64,000 bases of DNA, from the NCBI GenBank assembly GCA_026129905.1, contig JAHCHE010000003.1, positions 248,001-312,000 on the forward strand, read 5' to 3'. A program made the position numbers and the translations under genes. Shown piece after piece: positions 45,453 through 55,398 of this stretch. Position 1 is the first letter of the stretch; each line of letters starts with the position of its first letter. The notes under the pieces were generated by a model. It made no database searches. It had not been told where the DNA came from and was given only the letters and a program-made list of their open reading frames with translations. Origin of the DNA: Bryobacteraceae bacterium (lineage in GTDB: Bacteria; Acidobacteriota; Terriglobia; Bryobacterales; Bryobacteraceae).

Positions 45453-46979
45453 CTACTTGCTCGCGGCGCTCAACGAGGTCTCCAGCTTCGGCAGCGCCGT
45501 GATGGGCAGGTCGCGTATGGGCTTGAGGAAACCCTGGTCGTAGGGGATCGTTTCGATGTCGAAGCCCGGCGCCGACCATGCCGCCACGCCCGCTTCGCCC
45601 ACTGTCGGCAGCGTCACATCGAGCGAGTCCCACGTCGTCTGCATCATCCCCATGATTCCGAGTCTCTTGGCCGTGTCGACCATCGCCACAGCGTTCTTCC
45701 TGATTTTCCAGGGGCAGGCGACCACCGGATATCCCTTATCGTGGAAGTACTGGATCACCGGCCACTCTTTCGTCTCCGCGTAGTTCCACGCGGCGATGAT
45801 CACGTCTTTCGGCAGGCGGGCGAGCACCCGGTGGCTGTAAAACGGCGGCACGCTATTCGCGGGCGACAGCCGCCCGAGCTGAGGGTGGTCCCGCTCGATG
45901 AACATGTCGTGCCACATGAACACGCGCACATTGCGCGAGGTGAAGTACCCGACGATCTTCTCCAGATGCCGCGCCAGGGTCTCGATAGGGTCATCGCCCC
46001 GGCAACGGTTGCTTTCCATCAGCCCGCGGTGCCCCCAGGCTTCATCCAGGCCCAGGTGAAAGTATTTCGGATTCTCGAACAACTCCAGGAGTTCTCCATA
46101 GCGGTCGAAGAGCTGCCCATAGATGTCGGGATTGGCAAGGCAGAACGACCAGCCGTCTTCTTCATAGAGCGGCTTGAACTGCGGAAAGCGGTCCAGTACA
46201 ACGTGCTGCGCGGAGTTGGAACGCATCCCGCTGGCGTGCCCCCACGAGTTGAGCATCGGGATCACCTCCATGTGGAGGGCCTTGCCCAGCCGGATAAGCG
46301 GCTTCAGTTGCGCCGCCGTGTACGTGTTTTCGTAGGCGGTCTCGGGCCGCTTCACCGATTTGAATGATGCCCATGGCTCAAGGACGATGGCATTGTATTT
46401 GAATCGCGCCGCGGTCAAAATCGCCTGCCGCACGCCCTCCAGTTCCGTGTTCGGAAAAATGCAGATATGAAGGCTGCGAAAGCCGAGCTGCGGATAATCC
46501 ACGATTCTGGCGCCTGCGACTTCGGCGCCCAGGGCGCCTCTCGCGGTCATTCCAAGCAGCGTCATGCCGCCGTAGAGCAGCCCGCGGGGCGTCTCCGCCA
46601 CTATGGCCACTTTCCCCGGGGACGTTTCGAGGAGGTACTTCTCGCTGCCCGGCGCCGACTGGTAGCTCCCGGCGCCGAACGCCGCCGCAAGCGCCGCTTG
46701 GCCGCGCGCCCCATTGGCCAGCGCCAGAACCACGGTGAGATCCCCGTTCCCGTCCTCGACAGCCGGTACGCCGTGGAGGCGCTGGAACTCCGCCGCCAAA
46801 ACCATTCCGACCTGCCGCTCCTCGGCGGACGCCGCATCGAAAAAGATCCCCGCGCCCACCGGCTGTGCGGTTTTGGTCCATTCCGCCATCCTGGGCGGCG
46901 GCGTGATCAGCGGGGCGCTCGCCGCAAGCGCGGGACAACCCAGAAGTGCGAACAAAACAAGTATCCGGCTTCGTCTCAT
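45453..46979 (-). CDS. Exported GH20 beta-N-acetylhexosaminidase
   Basis: 508 residues with a signal peptide (ILVLFALLGCPALAASA). An N-terminal GH20b-type alpha/beta domain (~20-150) precedes the TIM barrel, which starts at GFRSLHICIFPNTELEG. The catalytic Asp-Glu pair is in YFHLGLDEAWG. GH20 enzymes release GlcNAc or GalNAc by substrate-assisted catalysis. It likely helps use chitin or peptidoglycan fragments from outside. Confidence 0.85.
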   Translation of the reverse strand: MRRSRILVLFALLGCPALAASAPLITPPPRMAEWTKTAQPVGAGIFFDAASAEERQVGMVLAAEFQRLHGVPAVEDGNGDLTVVLALANGARGQAALAAAFGAGSYQSAPGSEKYLLETSPGKVAIVAETPRGLLYGGMTLLGMTARGALGAEVAGARIVDYPQLGFRSLHICIFPNTELEGVRQAILTAARFKYNAIVLEPWASFKSVKRPETAYENTYTAAQLKPLIRLGKALHMEVIPMLNSWGHASGMRSNSAQHVVLDRFPQFKPLYEEDGWSFCLANPDIYGQLFDRYGELLELFENPKYFHLGLDEAWGHRGLMESNRCRGDDPIETLARHLEKIVGYFTSRNVRVFMWHDMFIERDHPQLGRLSPANSVPPFYSHRVLARLPKDVIIAAWNYAETKEWPVIQYFHDKGYPVVACPWKIRKNAVAMVDTAKRLGIMGMMQTTWDSLDVTLPTVGEAGVAAWSAPGFDIETIPYDQGFLKPIRDLPITALPKLETSLSAASK

Positions 46980-47112
46980 AGGTCTTTATCTCGGAACGGA
47001 TGCGCTTTGGATGCGGCCATCGGTTGACATCCGGCGGCTTTGACGGTTAGGGCGTCCGGAGCAGAGCCAGAGTATCACACGCGCCGCGGACGCCGTTCCA
47101 CCGCAAAGCAGC

Positions 47113-47462
47113 TTAGCTCGACTCCAGAACGTCCTCCCAACGCGTTTCGCGCCGGCTGTAGATCGCCATCCTCGCCATAATGGCGGTGCGCATCGCGTCC
47201 ACCGCGCAGAAAGCGGCGTTCTCCACGTTCTCCGTCCGCGCTCCCTCGATGAATTCGTCCACCGCGTCCTCGGTGATGTCGTAGGTCGTCGCAACCTCCG
47301 CCGGCGCCTCCGCGGGACTCGGATCCTTGTAGCCCTTGGCCGGAAGCCGCTCGTCGGCCACCTTGTCGTACCACCGGTAACCCTGCCGCGACGTGCCGAT
47401 GGCGCCCGACGTCACGCGCGCCTGAGCGCCCCAAATTTCGGCAACATTGCGCCGCGGCGTCC
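47113..47462 (-). pseudogene. C-terminal fragment of a Gfo/Idh/MocA oxidoreductase
   Basis: Roughly 115 codons of the C-terminal domain remain: NVAEIWGAQARVTSGAIGTSR at the front and AIMARMAIYSRRETRWEDVL at the end, a common ending in this family. No start codon or Rossmann half is present. Its 5' side abuts the promoter/RBS region of the Yip1 gene on the other strand, so the front half was deleted. Confidence 0.65.
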
Positions 47463-47503
47463 GTGATATACATCAAGACGCCCGAAAGGAGGAGTTACCA
47501 CGC

Positions 47504-48247
47504 ATGAGTTCCGCTATCGGCGGCCAGCCCATCGAACCCCGCATGAGCGAAGCCGGCCGGATCTTCGGGATCTTCTGGGATCCCAAGCCCGTCTACCAGG
47601 ACCTCGCTGCCCGCCCGCGCTGGTGGGCGCCCCTCATCCTGCTGACAGCGCTCGCCGTCGTCTACCTGGCGGCTTTCTCCAGTCACGTCGGCTGGGAGCG
47701 CTTCATGGAACACGAATTCCAGACCAACAGCCGCCTCCAGCAGCTCTCTCCCGAGCAGCGCGACCAGATGTTGCAGCAGCAGCTCAAGATCGTCGGCGTC
47801 GCCAGCTACGCCGGCGCCGTGGTCGGGGGCTTCGTCATGACAGTGGTGATCGCGGCCCTGTTCCTGTTCGTCTTCAAGACCCTCGGCGGCGCCGATCTCC
47901 GCTTCAAGCAGTCGTTCTCCATCACGTACTATTCGTTTCTGCCCAACGCATTGGCCACGATCCTCGCGATCGTGGTGATGTTTCTGGTGAACCCGGCGGA
48001 CTTCGATTTGCGCAATCCCGTCGCGCTGAACGCCGGCTTCTTCCTGGACCCGTTGACGTCCCCGCGCTGGCTCCATGCCGTGGCGACTTCTCTCGACCTG
48101 TTTTCCATCTGGATCATGCTGCTGCTGGCGCTGGGATTCTCTACCGCCATCCGCAAGCTGAAGTTCGGCGTCGCGCTCACCCGCGTCGTTGCCCTCTGGT
48201 TCGTCTACGTCTTCCTCAAGACCGGCTGGTCCGCGATGTTCGGATAG
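47504..48247 (+). CDS. Yip1-domain membrane protein
   Basis: 247 residues from ATG 47504, with AAAGGAGG 10 bp upstream. A soluble N-terminus (RIFGIFWDPKPVYQDLAARP) is followed by about five membrane helices, the layout of bacterial YIP1 family proteins. Eukaryotic relatives act in vesicle traffic; the bacterial role is unknown. It overlaps the 3' end of the convergent winged-helix gene. Confidence 0.78.
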   Translation: MSSAIGGQPIEPRMSEAGRIFGIFWDPKPVYQDLAARPRWWAPLILLTALAVVYLAAFSSHVGWERFMEHEFQTNSRLQQLSPEQRDQMLQQQLKIVGVASYAGAVVGGFVMTVVIAALFLFVFKTLGGADLRFKQSFSITYYSFLPNALATILAIVVMFLVNPADFDLRNPVALNAGFFLDPLTSPRWLHAVATSLDLFSIWIMLLLALGFSTAIRKLKFGVALTRVVALWFVYVFLKTGWSAMFG

Positions 48248-48527
48248 CGGCGCCCCCGGAGTTCCCGCTCCTCAGGTAGTGAATACGGCCGCAGATCGCG
48301 CACACTTTGGGATCGACGAGCCGTATCGACCGCGGCATTCCCCGCTGCCGCATGATGAAGCCATGCCGCTCGAGCGCCTGCATCATCGAATTCACGGACG
48401 GCGCGGAGACGAGAAAGTGGCGCTGAATGTCGGCTTCCGCCGGAGATCCCCCAAACCGGAGCATGTACTTCTTGATGAACTCCAGGTATTCGCGCTGTCG
48501 CGAGCTCGGCTCCTCGCGGCGGGGCAC
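48216..48527 (-). CDS. LexA-type winged-helix DNA-binding protein
   Basis: 103 residues. The first ~65 match the LexA DNA-binding domain: SSRQREYLEFIKKYMLRFGG, PSVNSMMQALERHGFI and RGMPRSIRLV. A short tail with CAICG follows, and there is no LexA protease domain. Probably a small stand-alone repressor. The GTG start lies inside a longer upstream frame; the end overlaps the Yip1 gene by 32 bp. Confidence 0.7.
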   Translation of the reverse strand: MPRREEPSSRQREYLEFIKKYMLRFGGSPAEADIQRHFLVSAPSVNSMMQALERHGFIMRQRGMPRSIRLVDPKVCAICGRIHYLRSGNSGGAAIRTSRTSRS

Positions 48528-48697
48528 GGGCGGCGAACGTCTGCGGATTCAAAGTCCATGGACACGCCTTGGCCCACGCGCTTTATGACCAGCGCCGACC
48601 CGTCAATGAAGACGACGGCAAACTCATCGTTTTCGCGAGTCTCAACGTGAGATGCGGATTTTCCTGAAATCCGCTTCGTGAGCTTATCGATATCCAG
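48392..48697 (-). CDS. Possible small ORF with CTG start upstream of the winged-helix gene
   Basis: A perfect AGGAGG sits 5 bp before CTG 48697. The frame gives DIDKLTKRISGKSASHVETR and continues through DEFAVVFIDGSALVIKRVG, which reads like real protein for ~55 codons. It then overlaps the winged-helix gene in another frame. It may be a short gene whose stop was lost, or a CTG-initiated leader peptide. Weak evidence. Confidence 0.3.
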   Translation of the reverse strand: MDIDKLTKRISGKSASHVETRENDEFAVVFIDGSALVIKRVGQGVSMDFESADVRRPCPAARSRARDSANTWSSSRSTCSGLGDLRRKPTFSATFSSPRRP

Positions 48698-48884
48698 GGC
48701 AACCTCCTTTCCAGGTTCCGCTCGTCCGGCGACCGGAGAGGCCCAACAGCTTCTTTGTACCGCACGACTCTGGTCCAGGTGCAGTCTGCCTCCCGCTGGC
48801 GTTCACCGGCAACGGCTGTGGCGTGCTGGTGACGCAGCAGGCATCGGGTTGCCGCTCAGGCACGGATGGCGGCCGGCGTAGAAT

Positions 48885-49295
48885 GGCCGTACGACGTCAC
48901 GAGCGGAAGATGTTCTGCGCGAGGCCCTGGCCCTGCCCCTGAATGACCGCGCGGGCGTGGCAGCCGAATTGTTGGCCAGCCTGGACGACGCCGCGGCGGA
49001 ACGCCCAGTCGATGTCGAAGCCGCCTGGGCCGCCGGGATCGAACGCAGAAAATTGCTAATGCTGACCTTTCTGCGCCAACCGGAAGTGGAGCCAACCAAC
49101 AACCGAGCCGAACGTGCACTACGACCAGCCGTGATTGCGCGCAAGGTGTCCCACTGCTCCAAGAACCAGCGCGGCGCCGAGGCGTTCGCTGCCTTTACCA
49201 GCGTGGCGCGAACCGCCGTCAAGAAAAACAGCGCCGCCATCGCCGACACGTTCCACATGTTGCTGCGATCTGTCCCTCAACCCGATTCCACCTGA
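48885..49295 (+). pseudogene. Fused remnants: addiction-module component and IS66 transposase tail
   Basis: The front, from ~48903, encodes REALALPLNDRAGVAAELLA and VEAAWAAGIERR, matching the TIGR02574 addiction-module component. It passes directly into VEPTNNRAERALRPAVIARK and SVARTAVKKN, the C-terminus of an IS66 TnpC transposase. No start codon is in frame and both parents are truncated, so this is debris from a past insertion. Nothing recognised from 48698 to 48884. Confidence 0.6.
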
Positions 49296-49419
49296 ATACA
49301 AAGCCCGCTTATCAATTACGATTTGCCGGACAGGCAATGCGTCACGCGGCTTCGACGGACGATCACTGCCGCCTCCTGGGTCTTTTCGGATAAAATACAG
49401 CGGGGAAAACGCCGCTGGC

Positions 49420-49794
49420 TCAGGTATCGGCAAGGGCCTCGAGAAACGCGAACACGATGATGAGACCTGCCGCGGCCAGGACGGTGAGGGTTGTGCCTTT
49501 TCGGGGCGGGTCTTCGTCGGCGCCGCGCACGATTTTGAGCGACTTCACCTCGGAAAAGGCGAATTCCATCGCCGTCGCCTTCCGGTCCTTGACCACTTCG
49601 ATCCAAATTCCTTCGGGGGTGGTCTCGCTCATCCTGCCGGCGATTTTGTTCGGCCGCTCTTTACGCGCGAGCGTCACCTCAACGAGCGCGCCGGCCGGTA
49701 TGCCGAGCGCTTGCTCCCGGAGAGATGGCTTTGCTCGCTGGGCGGGGGCCAACATTGCCGCCGCCAGGGTTAGCGCCAGAATTCTGCGTAACAT
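49420..49794 (-). CDS. Small exported protein with C-terminal membrane helix
   Basis: 124 residues. Signal peptide (RILALTLAAAMLAPAQ), a short beta-rich middle (GALVEVTLARKERPNKIAG, WIEVVKDRKATAMEFAF) and a hydrophobic C-terminal helix (TVLAAAGLIIVFAFLEAL). The middle resembles small Sm-like/SH3 barrel domains seen in other acidobacterial exported proteins. Function unknown. Confidence 0.65.
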   Translation of the reverse strand: MLRRILALTLAAAMLAPAQRAKPSLREQALGIPAGALVEVTLARKERPNKIAGRMSETTPEGIWIEVVKDRKATAMEFAFSEVKSLKIVRGADEDPPRKGTTLTVLAAAGLIIVFAFLEALADT

Positions 49795-49975
49795 GTCACA
49801 GCCTCGGATAAAGACCGAGGCATTTGGACGGCCAGGGCGGGTAGCGGGAATCTGTTGATTCCATTGGGTTCGGCGCCGGCCCGTTTTGCCAATGCGCCAG
49901 TATTAGCTGACACTGTCAGGCTTGGCGGACACATTCCTGGAACACGGCAGGTCGGTCTGTGGTATTAAGAACGGC

Positions 49976-51259
49976 ATGAACCGTATCGACCGCCGCCGCT
50001 TCCTTGCTCGCGCTGCCGCGGGCGCCGCCTGCGCGTTTGAGAGCTCCCGGATACTCCGCGCCGTGCCGGTGGCCCAAACCGAACTCGGAAAGGTCAAGAT
50101 TCGGGACGTCCAGACGGCGACCATCATGATGCGGTACCCGGCCCACCTGGTGAGGATCACCACCGATGCGGGCATCTCAGGCATCGGCGAGGCGTTCAAC
50201 GGTCCCGGGATTCTCGACAACATTCGCTACCTGAAAAACTACGTCGTCGGTCAGGACCCGCTTCAGGTGGAGTACCTGTGGGCGAAGATGATGGAAGCGA
50301 CGTCCGGCCACGGGTCGATGGCCGGCGCCATGGTTTCGTCGATTTCCGGCATCGAGAGCGCGTTGTGGGACCTGGCAGGCAAGATCCTGAATGTCCCGAT
50401 TTGCACCCTGCTCGGCGGGAAATACCGGGAGAAGTTGTACGTCTATCACGATACCGGGTCGCCGAGAACGTCCGATCCGGGGCCATGGGTGGAGGAGGCG
50501 CTGCGTTCCAGGGAGTACGGCTTCAAGGCGATGAAGTTCGACCTCGACTGGGAGTCGCGGGGACAGGCGATCGCCGGCAAGGAGCCATTCCAGTATCGAC
50601 GCGAGATCTGGAACCGGACGATCTCGTCCGAGGAACAAGGTCAATGGGTTCGCATCCTCGAGGAGATCATTAAGGCGCTCGGCCCCGGATATGATATCGG
50701 CGTCGATTGTCACTGGAACTACAACACGCGCGACGCGCTGCGGTTCGCGCAGGCGGTGGAGCCGTTGAACCTGTGGTTCCTCGAGGATCCCGTCCCGCCG
50801 GAGAACCCGGACGCGCTGGCCCGGATCACGGCCGCCACCAAGACGCCGATCTGCATGGGAGAGAACCTCTACACGCGCCACACGTTCCGGCCGTTCATCG
50901 AGAAGCAGGCGTGCGACATCGTCAATCCCGACCCGCAGAAATGCGGAGGGCTGCTGGAAGCGAAGAAGATCGCGGACCTGGCGGACCTTTACTACATCAC
51001 TTTCGCGTGCCATAACATGTGCACGCCGGTGGGCACGTATGGCTCGGCGCACGTCTGCTACGCGGTCCGCAACTTCGTCGCGCTGGAAAGCGACAGCATC
51101 GAGCTGCCCTGGTGGAAGGACATGATTGTCAACGACGGCGGCAAGTTCTATCCCGGCGGATACCTGACGGTCCCGGATAAGCCCGGCCTCGGCCTGGAGC
51201 TGAACGAGGAGGTATGTAAGAAGCACCTGGCCGAGGGAAGCCGGTGGTTTGGCGAGTAA
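49976..51259 (+). CDS. Tat-exported enolase-superfamily (mandelate racemase/MLE) enzyme
   Basis: About 427 residues from ATG 49976. A twin-arginine leader (DRRRFLARAAAGAACAF) precedes an enolase N-terminal domain and a TIM barrel. Catalytic features are the lysine in FKAMKFD and metal ligands in IGVDCHWNYNT (Asp), WFLEDPVPPE (Glu) and CMGENLYTRH (Glu). The pattern is close to sugar-acid dehydratases such as galactonate or gluconate dehydratase. A role beside the other exported sugar enzymes is plausible. Confidence 0.85.
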   Translation: MNRIDRRRFLARAAAGAACAFESSRILRAVPVAQTELGKVKIRDVQTATIMMRYPAHLVRITTDAGISGIGEAFNGPGILDNIRYLKNYVVGQDPLQVEYLWAKMMEATSGHGSMAGAMVSSISGIESALWDLAGKILNVPICTLLGGKYREKLYVYHDTGSPRTSDPGPWVEEALRSREYGFKAMKFDLDWESRGQAIAGKEPFQYRREIWNRTISSEEQGQWVRILEEIIKALGPGYDIGVDCHWNYNTRDALRFAQAVEPLNLWFLEDPVPPENPDALARITAATKTPICMGENLYTRHTFRPFIEKQACDIVNPDPQKCGGLLEAKKIADLADLYYITFACHNMCTPVGTYGSAHVCYAVRNFVALESDSIELPWWKDMIVNDGGKFYPGGYLTVPDKPGLGLELNEEVCKKHLAEGSRWFGE

Positions 51260-51283
51260 CGGGGGACTGCGGCGCGTGTCGTT

Positions 51284-53887
51284 CTATGGCTGAAGCGCGG
51301 CGTGCCAGTTCTCCACCACGACGATAGCGGCGTCGTTGCCCGCGCCGGCGGCAGCGGAAATCAGGAACCGGCGGCCGTCCGGACTTACGCTGTACTGGTT
51401 GCGCACCTCCGCAATGCCGGGGATGGGGGTCTGGAAGAGGGCGCGGGTGGCGCCGGGTTCGAACGCGGGGCCGGGCTTCACCTCGACGGACATCATCTTC
51501 GCGTCCGTGGACAGGTAGAACAGCTCCTGGCCGTCGGCGCGCCAATGCGCCTCAAAGCCGCCGTTAACGGATACCTGCCAACGGCGCTCGCCGGGCGGGG
51601 CCTCGCGAACGTAGACTTCGAAGCGCCCCGATTCCGTCGAGGTGTAAGCGACGTACTTTCCGTCGGGGGAAAAACGGCCATGGCCGGTGAAGAACTTGCC
51701 GGGCGGGGCGAGCGAAATCGATTTCCGGTCGCCGCCCAGGGTAACTATGTTCAGCCGGAACTCGCCGAAGTAGAGCATGCGCTGGCCGTCGCGAGACCAG
51801 TCGTCAATGGCGGTGACGGCGCCGGCGACGAGCACGCGCTCCGGCCCGCCCGCGATGTCCTTCTCGTAGATCCTGTCCTTGCCGCGGTCGGAGACGACAT
51901 ACGCGATGCGGCGGCCGTCGGGGGACCATACCGGCGTGGTTTTGGCCACCGGGCCGGAGGTGAACCGCGCCGAGGCGTTGCGCGCGAGGTCGGTGATCCA
52001 GATCTCGCGAGGGGCCCCGCCCGATCCGGCTTTCTCCCACGCGACGCGTTGCCCGTCGGGCGACAGCACGGCGTTGAAGGCGCCGCTGGCCGAGGACAGA
52101 TCGCCGAGCGGGTTTCCGTCGCGGTCGTACCAGGTCAGTTGCGTCGCGCGGTCCTGCGTCTGGCTCGGCAGGTACGCGAGAACGCCGTTATCGGAGACCG
52201 AGAAGGCGCCAAGGCCGCCGTACAGATTGGCGACCCTGTCGGCAACCACCGCGGGCGCTCCTTCCAGGCGCAACCGCCGTTCGTCGAACGGTTGAGCCAT
52301 CAGGGTGGTTCCCTGAACGTAGAGGAGATAGCCGCGCGGCTTTGCGGTGAAAATCGTGCGGCCATTGCCGGCCGGCAGCGCGCGGGACTCGGCGGCGTCA
52401 AGCGCGGCGAGTTTCAAGGTCGCGGCGCCGGGCTCGCGGCCGCCCGCCAGGTACAGGAACCGCTTGCCGTCGGGGAAGAACTGGGGCAGCGAATGGGCCA
52501 CTTCGCCGGCCTGCTCGTCGAGACGGGTGGCAGCCGACGGCGTCCCGCCGGCTAGCGGAATCCGGTGGATCAGACGATCGGAAGCGGTGTACAGAACCAC
52601 TCCATCCGCATTCCAGGTGAATCCTTCCGCGCCCACGCTTTCGGCGATAAGGCGGGACGACCCGCTGGCGAAATCGACGACGCGAAGGTTGTTGTCGGCA
52701 TCCAGGAAAATAAGCGAGCGGCCGTCGCGGGACCACTGAGCGCCGCTGCGCGAGACGCCCTCCGTGCCGGGCGCCGGGCGCGCCTCCAGCGAATCGAGCG
52801 GGCGGACATAAATCATGGGGCCGCCGCCCTTGGCCATGGCCAGGAACGCGATGCGCCGTCCGTCGGGCGAGATGGCCGGCACGCCGGATACAAAGTTGGT
52901 TCCCGGCGGCGGGTGGATGGCAAAGCGAGTAACGCCCGGGGCGCCGACGGGGGCGCGCCACCACAGGAACGCAAACACGGCGGCGACGAGCAGCGCCAGG
53001 GCGGACACAACCCAGCCGAGCATGGCGCGCCGTTCGCGGGCCGTGCGCCGGGGACGCGGCGGCTCCTCGGCGGGCGTTTTCGGGCAGCCGTCGGCGATCC
53101 ATTGCAACTCGTCCCGCAGATCGCGCGCCGATTGCCACCGATCGTCCGGCCGCTTGGCCATGCACTTCCGGATCACGCGGTCCAGAGCGGGCGGCAAAAC
53201 CGTGCCCGACGCCGCCACGGACGGAGGCGCGGAGGTGAGGATGGCGGCCATGATGCCCGCCATGCTCTTGCCTTCGAAAGGCGTTTTGCCGACCAGGGAT
53301 TCGTACAGCACAACCCCGAAGCTGAAGATGTCGGTTCGCCCGTCCGTAGGCTCGCCCTCGACCTGTTCGGGGGCCATGTACTGCGGCGTTCCGACGAGAG
53401 TCCCCAACTGGGTAAGCGTGTCGGCGCGCGTGACATCGAACTCTCCGGCGGGTGTTTCTGCGATCTTGGCCAATCCGAAATCGAGCAGTTTCACGCCCGC
53501 CGCGGTGACCATGATGTTGGCCGGCTTGAGATCGCGGTGGACGATGCCGCGGCGGTGCGCGTGGTCGAGAGCGCCGGCGATCTGAATTCCGTACGCAAGG
53601 GCCTGATCGACGGGCAACGGTCCCCCGAGCGGCGTGCCCTCGACATACTCCATTACCAGGTAATTGGGACCGACGTCATGCAGCGTGCAGATGTTGGGGT
53701 GATTGAGGGCGGCGACCGCGCGGGCCTCGCGCTGAAAGCGGTCGTTGAATTTCTCGGGGGAGACTTTCAGCGCCACGATACGGTCGAGACGCGTATCGCG
53801 GGCCTTGTAGACCTCGCCCATCCCGCCTGTCCCCAGCAGGTGCAGGATCTGGAAGGGCCCCAGGAGAGCGCCGGGGGAAAGAGCCAT
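51284..53887 (-). CDS. Ser/Thr protein kinase with TolB/WD40-like extracytoplasmic propeller
   Basis: 867 residues. The kinase domain (~10-265) is complete: [13 protein letters not shown] loop, VALKV lysine, HRDLKPANI catalytic loop, DFGLAKI and APEQVEGEPTD. One membrane helix (~292-312, LLVAAVFAFLWW) is followed by a ~550-residue propeller with repeated ISPDGRRIAFLA/WSPDGRRIAYV motifs. It should sense an extracellular signal and phosphorylate cytoplasmic proteins. Targets unknown. The remnant at 5163 is a related N-terminus. Confidence 0.92.
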   Translation of the reverse strand: MALSPGALLGPFQILHLLGTGGMGEVYKARDTRLDRIVALKVSPEKFNDRFQREARAVAALNHPNICTLHDVGPNYLVMEYVEGTPLGGPLPVDQALAYGIQIAGALDHAHRRGIVHRDLKPANIMVTAAGVKLLDFGLAKIAETPAGEFDVTRADTLTQLGTLVGTPQYMAPEQVEGEPTDGRTDIFSFGVVLYESLVGKTPFEGKSMAGIMAAILTSAPPSVAASGTVLPPALDRVIRKCMAKRPDDRWQSARDLRDELQWIADGCPKTPAEEPPRPRRTARERRAMLGWVVSALALLVAAVFAFLWWRAPVGAPGVTRFAIHPPPGTNFVSGVPAISPDGRRIAFLAMAKGGGPMIYVRPLDSLEARPAPGTEGVSRSGAQWSRDGRSLIFLDADNNLRVVDFASGSSRLIAESVGAEGFTWNADGVVLYTASDRLIHRIPLAGGTPSAATRLDEQAGEVAHSLPQFFPDGKRFLYLAGGREPGAATLKLAALDAAESRALPAGNGRTIFTAKPRGYLLYVQGTTLMAQPFDERRLRLEGAPAVVADRVANLYGGLGAFSVSDNGVLAYLPSQTQDRATQLTWYDRDGNPLGDLSSASGAFNAVLSPDGQRVAWEKAGSGGAPREIWITDLARNASARFTSGPVAKTTPVWSPDGRRIAYVVSDRGKDRIYEKDIAGGPERVLVAGAVTAIDDWSRDGQRMLYFGEFRLNIVTLGGDRKSISLAPPGKFFTGHGRFSPDGKYVAYTSTESGRFEVYVREAPPGERRWQVSVNGGFEAHWRADGQELFYLSTDAKMMSVEVKPGPAFEPGATRALFQTPIPGIAEVRNQYSVSPDGRRFLISAAAGAGNDAAIVVVENWHAALQP

Positions 53888-54042
53888 ACCTGTATGCGCG
53901 TTTCGTTCTCGAACTCAGTCGAGTAGCAGCTAAGTGTACCGAAACGCGGAGGAAAAGCCAAGCGCGGGCCTGAGGGGGCAACAGAAGCTGGCTTGGCTGG
54001 GTTGCGATTGCGAGCCATCAGAAATTCTATTAGACTCCAGTG

Positions 54043-55398
54043 ATGACCCCCGCTCTCGGCGTTAGTACCGTCAAAGAACTGGAAGGCGCCCTCCGCGGCA
54101 GAATACTGCTGCGCAGCAGCGACGGATACGATCAGTCGCGCCAGGTCTGGAACGGTATGATTGACAAGCGCCCGCTCGCCATTGTCAAAGTTGCTGGCGT
54201 AGCCGACATCCAAGCCACGGTGAAATTCGCGCAGGAACGCGGCCTGCCGGTCGCGATCCGGGGCGGCGGTCATAACGTGGCGGGTAGCGCCGTGTGTGAC
54301 GACGGCCTCGTGATTGACCTCGCACTCATGAAGTCTATCCGTGTAGACCCTCACGCCCGGCGCGCGCGCGCCGAAGGCGGAGTGCTGTGGGGTGAATACG
54401 ATCATCAAACGCAGGCATTCGGATTGGCATCTCCGGGCGGAGCCGTCTCGACGACGGGCATTGCCGGACTCACCCTCGGCGGGGGCTTCGGCTACCTCTC
54501 CAGAATGTATGGCTTGGCGTGCGACAACCTCATTTCCGCCGATGTCGTCACCGCGGCAGGTGAGTTCGTAATCGCAAGCGAAAATCTGAATCCTGAATTG
54601 TTCTGGGGCCTGCGAGGTGGTGGGGGAAACTTCGGTGTTGTGACCTCGTTCGAGTACCAACTCTATCCTGTCCAGCAAGTCCTGAGCGGCATCGTCGCGT
54701 TTCCATTCGAGATGTCGGAAGCGGTTTTGAAGCGATACCGCGACGTTGCCCTCGAAGCTCCCGACCACCGCGTATGGTTTGCCGGCATCCTTCAGATTCC
54801 GGGCGTCGGCAAACTTGTGGCGGTCGTGATGAGCAATTTTGGCAGCGAAGATGAGGGTTGGCGCGCACTTCGCCCGATCCGCGAATTAGGTTCGACTGTG
54901 CTCGACACCGTCGCAACCGTTCCATACTGCGTCATGCAGCGGCAACTGGATGCAAACTCCCCGAAGGGGCTCCGGAATTACTGGAAATCCGCGTATATGA
55001 GTCAACTATCGGACGAGGTAATCGGCCTGCTTGTCGCGGCGATGGAGAACACGCCCGCCGATCGCGATCAGATCATGATCGAGAGCCATGGAGGGGCCAT
55101 CTCACGCGTTGCGAAGGATGCTACAGCCTTCGAACACAGGTACGCGCCGTTTAACCTGGGAATCTTCGCCGTCTCCACCGATCCCATGCTCGATCAGGCC
55201 GACGCGGCCTGGGCGCGTAAGTTGTACCAACAAATCTTGCCCAACTCGACGGGCGGCTCATACGTAAATTATCTTTCCGAGGGTGACGACGTTCACACAG
55301 CCTACAGTGATGCCCGTTTCGGCCGCCTGGCCGGCATCAAAGCCCGCCACGATCCGGGCAACCTGTTCCGGTTCAACCACAACATCGCGCCGGCATAA
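54043..55398 (+). CDS. BBE-type FAD-linked oxidoreductase
   Basis: 451 residues from ATG 54043. FAD-binding PCMH fold: VAIRGGGHNVAGSAVCDDG (the His attaches FAD covalently), GGAVSTTGIAGLTLGGGFG and LFWGLRGGGGNFGVV. The BBE C-terminal motif NYLSEGDD and LFRFNHNI ends the protein. The second (Cys) FAD attachment residue is not obvious. Relatives oxidise sugars or alkaloids. Codon use is less GC-rich than in its neighbours, consistent with transfer. Confidence 0.88.
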   Translation: MTPALGVSTVKELEGALRGRILLRSSDGYDQSRQVWNGMIDKRPLAIVKVAGVADIQATVKFAQERGLPVAIRGGGHNVAGSAVCDDGLVIDLALMKSIRVDPHARRARAEGGVLWGEYDHQTQAFGLASPGGAVSTTGIAGLTLGGGFGYLSRMYGLACDNLISADVVTAAGEFVIASENLNPELFWGLRGGGGNFGVVTSFEYQLYPVQQVLSGIVAFPFEMSEAVLKRYRDVALEAPDHRVWFAGILQIPGVGKLVAVVMSNFGSEDEGWRALRPIRELGSTVLDTVATVPYCVMQRQLDANSPKGLRNYWKSAYMSQLSDEVIGLLVAAMENTPADRDQIMIESHGGAISRVAKDATAFEHRYAPFNLGIFAVSTDPMLDQADAAWARKLYQQILPNSTGGSYVNYLSEGDDVHTAYSDARFGRLAGIKARHDPGNLFRFNHNIAPA

